A stretch of 64,000 bases of DNA from positions 224,968-288,967 of the forward strand of contig JBNKDE010000006.1 in assembly GCA_050288105.1 (NCBI GenBank), given 5' to 3'. This document shows, piece by piece, positions 54,355-63,600 of the stretch. The notes under the pieces were generated by a model. The model was given only the letters and a program-made list of their open reading frames with translations, had not been told where the DNA came from and searched no databases. Source of the DNA: JACNJF01 sp050288105 (GTDB taxonomy: Bacteria > Pseudomonadota > Gammaproteobacteria > GCA-001735895). Made by a program: the position numbers and the translations under genes. Each line of letters starts with the position of its first letter. Position 1 is the first letter of the stretch.

Positions 54355-56276
54355 CCTTATTCAAACAGATCGCATTGCTAGTAACGCTGGTATTTCTGGT
54401 CCTCGCCAGCGTAATCGTAATAAACGATTTAAATCGTACACGTGAATTTATGCAGGGGCAGATGCAGACAACTGCGCAGGATATGGCAACGACACTGGGC
54501 ATTGTAATCAGTAATTTGCCGGACAGTGGCGATAAGGCCAGCCTGGAAACTCTGTTTAATGCGGTATTTGACAGTGGTTATTACTCGCGTATTGAGCTGG
54601 TTTCGGTCGATAACCAGACCATTCATCAAAAGAGTCAGCAGGTCAGTGTGGAAGGTGTGCCTGACTGGTTTATCAATTTTATTCCATTGAACCAGGCGCT
54701 CGGTTCAATTCAGGTGATGCAGGGCTGGACACAGCTGGGTCGTCTGCAGATTACCCTGCATCCAGGGTATGCCTACAGCCAGCTGTATCAATCGCTGATT
54801 TCAACGGTTGAATGGTTTGGCCTGATGTTTCTGGTGGCGCTAATTTTGCTGTGGGTGTTCTTACAGTATCTGTTATTGCCGTTAAAACGGGTAATGGAGC
54901 AGGCTGATGCGATTCAGAATAATCGTTTTGTACAGCAGGAGGTGCTCCCCAAGACAGTAGATTTGAAACGCGTCGTGGAAGCGATGAACAACATGGTGTC
55001 CAAGGTGCAGGGTATCTTTAATGACCAGCAGCAAAGCCTGTCCAAATACCAGAAATTGTTGTATCACGATAAATTAACCGGATTGGGCAATCGGCTTTAT
55101 CTGATTGATCATCTTCAGCAGGCAACCTCAGAGCAGTCACAGTTTCATGGCTCGCTGGTGATCATCAAGCTGGTCAATTTTGAAGAAGTACGCGAGCGTC
55201 AGGGGTATCAGGTTTCCGATAGCTTGCTCAATCAACTGGCGCAGCAATTGAGCTCGGCGATTGGCCACTCCCGACTGGAAACTCCCGCGCGCTTAAATGA
55301 TGATGAATTTGCCTTTTTATATGCGGACGATGAAGCGTCGACACTCAATTTTACCAGGCAGTTAATTGATCAGTTCAGGACTTCTAATCGATTCGAGCAG
55401 TCTGAGACAGAGCTGTTTCTGATTGCTGGTATTTCAGCGATTGATAGTAATAGTAAGCTGGGCGATATTCTGTCTGCGGTAGATTATTGTCTAACCCAGG
55501 CTGAGGGTGGTGGGCCCTGGACGATCGAGCAACGCAGCTCCAATCAGCTGGCCTTACCCCAGGGTAAGATGCAGTGGCGTCAGTGGCTGGATCAGACGAT
55601 TGCTACCAGGCGTCTGTTCATGGTCGGGCAGCTGGTCAAAACGCCTGCAGGGCTGAGTATACATAAAGAACTGTACATTCGTGCGCGCGATGAATCAGGC
55701 AATGTGTTACCCGCTTCTGCCTTTATGCCTATGGCCAGCAGTCTGGGTATGGCTATTGAAATCGACAAAGCGGTATTTCAGTTGATTTCCGAGATTCAAC
55801 TGGATGAAAAGTTGCCACTGGCATTGAACCTGAGTGCAGCTTTTTTTGAACAGGCCGAAGCGCAATACGAGTTTGATCAACTGCTGACGCGCTGTCAGCA
55901 GCGTGGTATCGGTTTGTGCATCGAAGCCAGTCACAGTGTACTGAGTCAGCATTTGATGATGTGTCAGCAGGTCGCCAATCGGGTTCATCAGTCCGGGCAT
56001 CAGTTTGGCATCGACCATCTGGACATTGGACAGTCGCTGGAGTTGCTTAAGATTGCACGTTTTGACTATGTTAAAGTGAGCGCACGCACGCTGCACGATA
56101 TCAGTCAAAACGATATGTCGGCGGGCTATCAGGCATTGAAGACACTGGTTGATACCATGAACATTGAATTAATTGGCGTTGGTGTGGATTCAGCTGAGCT
56201 GCACCAGGCTCTGGTTGAGCTGGGTATCAGAGGATTACAGGGCAATTTCCTGCATGAAGCCGAGCCACTGCACTAG
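54351..56276 (+). CDS. lapD: c-di-GMP receptor LapD (degenerate GGDEF-EAL)
   Basis: A 641-residue inner-membrane receptor: helix one at about residues 5-25, a periplasmic LapD_MoxY-type domain, helix two near 150-173 (GLMFLVALILLWVFLQYLL), a HAMP-like linker, then GGDEF-like and EAL-like domains. The GGDEF motif reads NDDEF and the EAL motif ELY, so both are catalytically dead by sequence, as in known LapD. When c-di-GMP is high, LapD holds LapG in the periplasm and the adhesin stays on the cell. The 150-bp gap to lapB contains no gene. Confidence 0.93.
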   Translation: MTLFKQIALLVTLVFLVLASVIVINDLNRTREFMQGQMQTTAQDMATTLGIVISNLPDSGDKASLETLFNAVFDSGYYSRIELVSVDNQTIHQKSQQVSVEGVPDWFINFIPLNQALGSIQVMQGWTQLGRLQITLHPGYAYSQLYQSLISTVEWFGLMFLVALILLWVFLQYLLLPLKRVMEQADAIQNNRFVQQEVLPKTVDLKRVVEAMNNMVSKVQGIFNDQQQSLSKYQKLLYHDKLTGLGNRLYLIDHLQQATSEQSQFHGSLVIIKLVNFEEVRERQGYQVSDSLLNQLAQQLSSAIGHSRLETPARLNDDEFAFLYADDEASTLNFTRQLIDQFRTSNRFEQSETELFLIAGISAIDSNSKLGDILSAVDYCLTQAEGGGPWTIEQRSSNQLALPQGKMQWRQWLDQTIATRRLFMVGQLVKTPAGLSIHKELYIRARDESGNVLPASAFMPMASSLGMAIEIDKAVFQLISEIQLDEKLPLALNLSAAFFEQAEAQYEFDQLLTRCQQRGIGLCIEASHSVLSQHLMMCQQVANRVHQSGHQFGIDHLDIGQSLELLKIARFDYVKVSARTLHDISQNDMSAGYQALKTLVDTMNIELIGVGVDSAELHQALVELGIRGLQGNFLHEAEPLH

Positions 56277-56426
56277 AGAAAAAAGTGACCACAGGCAATG
56301 CAATGTGTGTTAACTGGCTCTGGTCATTACATTCATGTGTATTTTTAACTACAATACGCGACGAGTTTTAACCCTGCTGAGTTTAAGTGTTTATATCACT
56401 GTACATAACCCTGAATTTAAAAGTTC

Positions 56427-58580
56427 ATGATTGATCCAGATCGACATTACGACCCGTTACTCGAGTGCCTGGTTATCTTTTCCAAGATGCACAACCGCCC
56501 GGTTAGTGTCGATGCGCTGATCTCGGGACTACCGGTCAAGCCGGGAGCCAGTGGGCCGGAGTTATTCAGCATTGATAGCCCCAAAGGGTTATTTTCGCGC
56601 GTTGCCAGTCGAGCCGGTTTTGCCAGTCGCCTGATACATCGCGAATTAAAAAGTCTGTCACGATTACTGCTGCCCTGTATTCTGGTACTGCGTAATGGTA
56701 ACGCCTGCATCCTGGAATCGATTGACCGTAAGAATAAACGAGCCAAAGTCATATTGCCTGAGGTTGGCGAGGGTGAGGAATGGCTCGCTCTGGAACGTCT
56801 TAATCAGGAGTATCTGGGCTATGCGTTTTTGCTCAAGCGTGAATTGCAGCAGCAAAAGCATGTACCGAAAACTGCTGCCAAAGGTGCCGGTCACTGGTTC
56901 TGGGGAACTTTATCCAAATCTCGCGATATCTTTGCCAGCGTTATTTTGTCTTCGGTGCTGATTAACCTGTTCATTCTGGCAACGCCTATGTTCACCATGA
57001 ATGTTTACGACAAGGTGGTTCCTAATGACGCCATAGAAACGCTGTGGGTACTGGCAGTCGGTATCCTGGTGGTCTATCTGTTTGATACTGTGCTGCGTTT
57101 TCTGCGGAACTACCTGCTGGAAATTGCGGGCAAGAAAAGCGATATCATTATGTCCTCTATCCTGTTCTCGCAAACGCTGAATTTGAAAATGAATGAATGG
57201 CCCAAAAGCGTAGGGGCCTTTGCCAGCAAGTTACGTGACTTTGAAAGTATCCGCAATTTTTTCACCGCCTCAACTATGGCGACGCTGGTTGATATCCCGT
57301 TTGCCATAGTGTTTCTGATGGTTATTTTCTATATCGGTGGAACCATGGTACTGGTGCCTTTAACCACTATTCTGGTGCTGCTGATTTATAGCTCGGTTCT
57401 GGTAAAACCGCTCAAGCAAAGCGTTGAGGAAACCTATGAAGCCACCGCTAACAAGAATGCACACCTGATCGAGACCCTGCATTCTATAAAAACCATCAAA
57501 GCGCTGGGCGTATCCAATTATTCACAATGGGTATGGGAAGAGTCTTCCGGTGTTATTGCGAACAAGTCGATGCGTGCACGTATGCTTTCAAGCTCGATAA
57601 CGGTGGTGACCAACTTGCTGGTGCAGTTCACCACGGTAGGGTTGATTATCTACGGCATATACCTGATTAGCGATCATCAACTGTCGCTTGGCGGACTGAT
57701 TGCTACCGTGATGCTGTCTTCACGCGCAGTCGCACCCATGGGCCAGATTGCCGCTTTGATCACGACCTTTGAACAAACCAAAACCGCCTATCAAACGCTG
57801 GATGACCTGATGAAAAAACAGGTTGAAAGACCCGACGGCAAGTCTTTTGTCAGACGGCCAGCATTTGAGGGAGGGATTCGCTTCAAGGATATATCCTTTA
57901 CTTATCCAGAAGCAGTCAAGGAATCGATCAGTAATATCTCGTTTAATATCAATCCGGGTGAGCATGTGGCAATTATCGGAAAGGTTGCCTGCGGCAAGAC
58001 CAGTATTCTGAGATTGATCATGGGTCTGTACCAGGCTGACAAGGGTAGTATTGCGATAGACAATATCGATATCAATCAGATAGACCCTGCAGACCTGCGT
58101 CACCACATAGGTTACCTGTCGCAGGATATTGAGCTGATTAGAGGTTCTATCCGGGACAATCTGGCTTATAAGGACTTGCAGGCGAATGATGAAAAACTGC
58201 TGAAAGCAGCCCATGTCAGCGGTGTTGATCTGTTTGTAAATAAATTGCCGCAGGGGTTTGATACCGATGTCGGTGAACAGGGCTCCATGTTATCCGGTGG
58301 TCAGCGTCAGGCGATTGCATTGGGCCGTGCATTGCTGCTAAACGAGCCGATTCTGATCCTGGATGAGCCCACCAATAGCTTCGATAATACGACGGAATCT
58401 GTGGTGAAACAGCGCCTGTACGAATATACACGGGATAAGACGTTGTTACTGGTTACCCACAAGGCACCTTTACTGGATCTGGTAGAGCGATTGATTGTAA
58501 TGGACGAGGGACGCATTGTGATGGATGGCCCTAAACAGGAGGTGCTGAATGCGCTAAAAGGAGGGCAGAATGTATCCTGA
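56427..58580 (+). CDS. lapB: Type I secretion ABC transporter LapB
   Basis: A 717-residue type I exporter. The N-terminal C39-like domain (about residues 1-130) lacks the protease cysteine. Membrane helices follow, then the ATPase: Walker A GKVACGKTSIL, signature LSGGQRQ, Walker B ILILDEPTNS and LLVTHKAPLL. It is of the LssB/LapB group that exports large adhesins without cleaving them. Its end overlaps the lapC start by 11 bp. Confidence 0.94.
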   Translation: MIDPDRHYDPLLECLVIFSKMHNRPVSVDALISGLPVKPGASGPELFSIDSPKGLFSRVASRAGFASRLIHRELKSLSRLLLPCILVLRNGNACILESIDRKNKRAKVILPEVGEGEEWLALERLNQEYLGYAFLLKRELQQQKHVPKTAAKGAGHWFWGTLSKSRDIFASVILSSVLINLFILATPMFTMNVYDKVVPNDAIETLWVLAVGILVVYLFDTVLRFLRNYLLEIAGKKSDIIMSSILFSQTLNLKMNEWPKSVGAFASKLRDFESIRNFFTASTMATLVDIPFAIVFLMVIFYIGGTMVLVPLTTILVLLIYSSVLVKPLKQSVEETYEATANKNAHLIETLHSIKTIKALGVSNYSQWVWEESSGVIANKSMRARMLSSSITVVTNLLVQFTTVGLIIYGIYLISDHQLSLGGLIATVMLSSRAVAPMGQIAALITTFEQTKTAYQTLDDLMKKQVERPDGKSFVRRPAFEGGIRFKDISFTYPEAVKESISNISFNINPGEHVAIIGKVACGKTSILRLIMGLYQADKGSIAIDNIDINQIDPADLRHHIGYLSQDIELIRGSIRDNLAYKDLQANDEKLLKAAHVSGVDLFVNKLPQGFDTDVGEQGSMLSGGQRQAIALGRALLLNEPILILDEPTNSFDNTTESVVKQRLYEYTRDKTLLLVTHKAPLLDLVERLIVMDEGRIVMDGPKQEVLNALKGGQNVS

Positions 58581-59943
58581 AGTTGATGATGACGCTACCA
58601 ACCTGGACGATGTCACCCAGATTGGGGCCTATGGCAAGGATGATGCGGTGTATATGCAGAGTCTCGCTGCCGCTGTGGTCCATCGTTCACCGCGCTATCT
58701 GATACTGGTGATTCTGTTTATAGCCTTATTTGTTTCCGTTGCACTGTTATGGATGAGCTGGGCTGAGATCGATGTCGTGATCCGGGGTTCAGGCAAGGTA
58801 ACGCCCGAAAGTCAGGTGCAGTTGATCCAGAGTCTGGAAGGCGGCATTGTTTCAGAGATTCTGGTCAGTGAAGGTGAAGCTGTGCAGGCAGGGCAGCCAC
58901 TGGTTAAGATGAGTGATATTGCCTTTTCCAGCTCGGTGGAGGAAAACCGCCTGCAATATCTGGAGTTGCTGGCTCGTTCCAGCAGGCTAAATGCGGAATC
59001 CTCGGAACAGCCCTTTCAGGCCATCGATGAGGTGACAAAAAAGGCACCAGAGTTAATGCGTGCAGAAGAAAGTCTGTACAACACCAACAGACAGCAGCTG
59101 GAAGAATCTCTCAGCATCCTGGAGCAGCAGATCTCGCAACAGGAATCTGCGCTTAAGGAAGCTGAATCAAAACAACGGCAGGTTGGAAAATCCCTGCAGC
59201 TGTTGCGTAAGGAAATCAGGATTAAGGAACCGCTGAAAGAACGCGGCATAATCAGCGAAGTTGAATTCCTTCAGCTACAGCAACGTGAAGCGGAGATGGA
59301 AGGTGAGCTGGAGACTGTAGGACTGTCGATCCCGCGTTTTCAGTCCATCATTGAAGAGGCGCGTTCCAAAAAGCAGAAAGAGTTACTCGATTTTCGTAAC
59401 AAGGCGAAAAAAGAATTGAATGAGGTCAGCGCCGAGATCAGCCGCATCAAAGAGGCCCAGACCGCATTACAGGACCGAGTGACACGTACCACTTTACGTT
59501 CACCAGTTAAAGGTATCGTACAACGTCTGTATGCCAATACCATCGGAGGGGTTGTGAGCCCCGGTAACGACATTATGGAAATTGTGCCGCAGGAAGATAC
59601 GCTTTTGATCGAGTTGAATATCAAACCAGCGGATATTGCTTCAGTACACCTCAATGATTTGGCACGGTTAAAATTCTCGGCCTATGATTTTGCGATACAC
59701 GGCAGCCTGGAAGGGCATGTCTCGTTTATTAGTGCTGATACGATTACCAATGAAGAAGGGGAGAGTTTCTATCTGGTGCGGGTCAAACCGGCGAAATCGT
59801 ATCTGGGTCCTGAATCCAAAAAATTACCCATTAAGGTAGGCATGACGGTTGATGCCGATATCGTGACAGATAAGAAAACCATTCTGCAGTATCTGACCAA
59901 TCCCGTTCAGCGTGGACTGGATAAAGCACTTAGGGAAGGATGA
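58570..59943 (+). CDS. lapC: Type I secretion membrane-fusion protein LapC
   Basis: A 457-residue HlyD-family protein with one N-terminal membrane helix (YLILVILFIALFVSVALLWM), the biotinyl-lipoyl-like half-motifs (SLEGGIVSEILVSEGEAVQAG and LRSPVKGIVQRLYANTIGG), a long coiled coil between them (about residues 150-300) and a C-terminal barrel domain. It links LapB to the TolC-type protein. It ends directly at the LuxR-type gene, whose ATG overlaps its stop. Confidence 0.93.
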   Translation: MYPEVDDDATNLDDVTQIGAYGKDDAVYMQSLAAAVVHRSPRYLILVILFIALFVSVALLWMSWAEIDVVIRGSGKVTPESQVQLIQSLEGGIVSEILVSEGEAVQAGQPLVKMSDIAFSSSVEENRLQYLELLARSSRLNAESSEQPFQAIDEVTKKAPELMRAEESLYNTNRQQLEESLSILEQQISQQESALKEAESKQRQVGKSLQLLRKEIRIKEPLKERGIISEVEFLQLQQREAEMEGELETVGLSIPRFQSIIEEARSKKQKELLDFRNKAKKELNEVSAEISRIKEAQTALQDRVTRTTLRSPVKGIVQRLYANTIGGVVSPGNDIMEIVPQEDTLLIELNIKPADIASVHLNDLARLKFSAYDFAIHGSLEGHVSFISADTITNEEGESFYLVRVKPAKSYLGPESKKLPIKVGMTVDADIVTDKKTILQYLTNPVQRGLDKALREG

Positions 59944-60530
59944 TGAACTTGATTCTATATTCACGATCGTCCTCCCTGATTGCAAACATACAACAGAGTT
60001 TGCAACAATCGCTGTTGGTTAGAGAAACGTTACCGGAGACGCCGGAGAAAGATGACCTTCACCTGCTACACATTACCTCACTGGGGCAGGGAGTTCTGCA
60101 ATGGGTATCTGCGGCTATGGCCTCGGGACTGAACGTGGCGGTCTGCTCTGATCGACCTGATATCAATGAAATGCTGCAATGTGTACAGGCCGGTAGCAAG
60201 GCTTACTGCAACAGCTATATGCAGGCCGGGCTTTATCAGCAAATGATTACAGCGCTGGCGAATGACCAGAGCTGGTTTCCACCGCAAATGTTACAACAGA
60301 CCTTTGTGCTTGCTCAGGCGGCGCTAGGTGTCCAGAAAAAACCGGATTTAATCGCTCAGCTCACCGCGCGTGAAAATGAAATCGCACAGGCGGTGGCTGA
60401 TGGCCTGTCCAATAATCAGATTGCTGAGCGCTTCGATATATCGGCGCGCACGGTGAAAGCCCACCTTACCAATATCTTCAAAAAACTCGATATCAGGGAC
60501 CGGGTAGCGCTGGTTTTACGCTTCAAATAG
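59940..60530 (+). CDS. LuxR-type regulator with degenerate receiver domain (CsgD/VpsT-like layout)
   Basis: A 196-residue protein with a C-terminal LuxR helix-turn-helix (LTARENEIAQAVADGLSNNQIAERF, then TVKAHLTNIFKKL). The N-terminal 130 residues fold like a receiver (end AGSKAYCNSYMQAGLYQQMI), but no phospho-acceptor aspartate cluster is visible and the usual Lys of the switch region is changed. Regulators of this shape (CsgD, VpsT) control biofilm matrix genes; VpsT binds c-di-GMP. The gene follows lapC at once and precedes the adhesin by 133 bp. Its targets and ligand are unknown; a role in adhesin expression is inference from position. Confidence 0.85.
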   Translation: MMNLILYSRSSSLIANIQQSLQQSLLVRETLPETPEKDDLHLLHITSLGQGVLQWVSAAMASGLNVAVCSDRPDINEMLQCVQAGSKAYCNSYMQAGLYQQMITALANDQSWFPPQMLQQTFVLAQAALGVQKKPDLIAQLTARENEIAQAVADGLSNNQIAERFDISARTVKAHLTNIFKKLDIRDRVALVLRFK

Positions 60531-60663
60531 TGTCATTCCCACCTGTTTTTGTGATTCAGGTCTAATATTCCTTTTTTCTTCTGTCGTTCTACGACTTAGG
60601 TACGATGCCAATTAGCCCCGCATCTCCTATATAGCCCGCAGTTCTAACAAAAAAGTGAAAATC

Positions 60664-63600
60664 ATGGCTACAAAAAATATAGGTTTCGTTGTTGAAGTAT
60701 CGGGCACTGCAGAGGTTAGGGATGTTGATGGCATCGTTAAGGTACTGAGCAATGGCGATAAAATTCATGATGGCGATGTAGTCAGCACCGGCCTCAATTC
60801 GCAGATCGATATTGAGCTGTTCAATGGACAGCAAATGCAAATAGGTGCAAATACCGAAGTCCTGATGGATGAAACGGTGTATGCCGAGCTGAGTGATTTT
60901 CCTGATCAACGAGCTGAGCAGCTAGCCGAGTTGCAGCAGTTGATTGTTGAAGGCCTGGATCTGGAACAGCTACCCGAAACCGCAGCAGGTGAAACCCAAA
61001 CTGCTGGCGCAGCGTTGCATGCTACCTCTATATATGTCCGTGATGGTGAAGAAGGGTTGGTAGAAACCCAGACACTGGGAACTAATGGTGCTGATAACGC
61101 CAGTTCAGTGAATCTTGTTGATGGCCTGGATAACATAGCCCCTGCCGTTGCAGATTCTACCGATCAACCCGCCTTAAACTCTCTACCCGTAATCAACGCT
61201 GATGATGTCGTTATTAATGAAGATGCCAGCGTGGATATTAATGTCCTGGCCAATGATACTGATGCCGATGGTGATGTACTCAGTGTGACTACAGTTAGCC
61301 AGGGTGTACATGGTCAGGTCACGATTAATCCCGACGGCACAATCAGGTATGTGCCCGATGCGGATTACGCTGGCGCTGACAGTTTCAGCTATACAGTCAG
61401 TGATGGTAATGGAGGCACAGTCACTGCCAGCGTGAATATCGCAATCAATGCCGTGAACGATGTTGCTGTAGTCAGTAGCGATCACCAGACACTAACCGAA
61501 TCGGGTGTCAGGCTGTCTTCTTCAGGTACCCTGACCAGTACTGACGTCGATAACCCGGACAATGCGTTTACCCCGTCAACCGTCAGCGGCACATTGGGTG
61601 AGTTTTCTATCAATGCCAACGGTCAGTGGAGCTTTGTTGCCAACAGTGCCTTTGATAACCTGAACGACGGAGATACGGTTACCGAAACCTTTAATGTGAC
61701 TTCAGTAGATGGCACGCCTTCAACTGTGCAGATCACGATTAATGGTAGCAACGATAGCGCTACGGTAAGCAGCGATGTCCAGGTATTGAGTGAAACCGAT
61801 GCGGTACTGACCAGCGCTGGCACCCTGACATCAACAGATGTTGATAACGCTGATAATGCGTTTATCCCAACCAGTATTAGCGGCACTATCGGAACCTTCA
61901 GCATTGATGCAGCAGGTAACTGGAGCTTTACCGCGAATAGTACCTTCGACCATTTGAATGCAGGTGAAAGTGTTAACGAAACCTATCCTGTCAGCTCGAT
62001 TGACGGCACGCCAGCTTCAGTAGAGATTACTATTAACGGCAGTAATGATGCAGCCAGTGTATCCAGCGCTGCGCATAGCCTGACTGAAACAGATGCCATA
62101 CTTAGCACTTCAGGAACGCTAAGTAGCACTGATGTCGACAACGTTGATAATGCTTTTAGTGCGTCAACTACGAATGGCAGTTACGGAGAATTCTCAATCG
62201 ATGCTGCTGGTCACTGGATATTCACAGCGAATAGTACCTTCGACAGTTTGAATGTTGGAGACAGTGTCACAGAAACCTTTAATGTCACCACTGTTGATGG
62301 GACAGCCAGTACGGTTCAGATCACGATTAATGGAAGCAATGATACGGCTACGGTATCCAGTGATGCGCGTGTGCTGACTGAGACCGATACAGCGTTATCC
62401 AGCTCCGGTACCTTAACCAGCAGTGATGTAGATAATCCAGATAATGCTTTTATTGCAAGCACTACAAGCGGTAGTTATGGTGAATTTAGTATCGATGCCA
62501 ATGGACACTGGAACTTCACCGCCAATAGCGCGTTTGACAGTTTAAATGTCGGCGACAGTGTTTCAGAAACTTTCAATGTCAGTAGCGTTGATGGTACGCC
62601 CAGTAGCGTTCAAATTACCCTCAATGGCAGTAACGATGCTGCAACCGTCAGTAGCGTAGTGCAGGCGCTGGCGGAAACCGACAGCATTTTAACAACCAGC
62701 GGCACTCTGAGCAGCGCTGACGTTGATAATACGGATAACGCTTTCACTGCTGCTTCTATCAGCGGGTCACTGGGCGTTTTCAACATTGATGCTAATGGCA
62801 ACTGGAACTTCACCGCGAATAGCGCTTTTGACAGCCTGAATGTAGGAGACAGTATTAGCGAAACCTATACCGTAACCAGCGTTGATGGTACAGCTGCTAG
62901 CGTACAGATTATTATTAATGGCACAGCCGACGCAGCACTGGTATCCAGCGAAGCCAGGGTTCTGACCGAAACTGATAGTATTCTTACCACTTCGGGCACC
63001 TTAACCAGCGTTGATATTGACGGTAATAGCAACACCTTTTTCGCTTCAAGCACCAGCGGTAGCCTGGGTGACTTCAGTATTGATACTGCGGGCAATTGGA
63101 GTTTTACCGCCAATAGCGCGTTTGATAGTTTAAATCAAGGCGATAGTGTCATCGAAACCTTTCATGTCACTACCGAAGATGGCACACCCAGTACGGTATT
63201 AATTTCCATCAATGGTACCAATGATGCGGCAACTGTTTCCAGTGATGCCAAAATCCTTACCGAGACCGACGCGATATTAACCAGCTCTGGTACCTTAACC
63301 AGCAGTGATATTGATAATGCAGACAATGCCTTCGTTGCAACTACTATCAACGGCACTAGCGGAACTTTCAGCATAGATGCGGCTGGTCACTGGACTTATA
63401 CTGCAAATAGCACATTCGATAGCCTGAATATAGGAGATAGCGTCGGCGAAACCTTTAATGTGGCCTCAATTGATGGTACCGCCGCAACGGTTCAAATTAC
63501 GATTAATGGTAGCAATGACGCCGCTACGGTGAGCAGTGATGCCAGGGTACTCAGTGAAACGGATACCGCACTGTCAACATCGGGTACCGTAACATCAACC

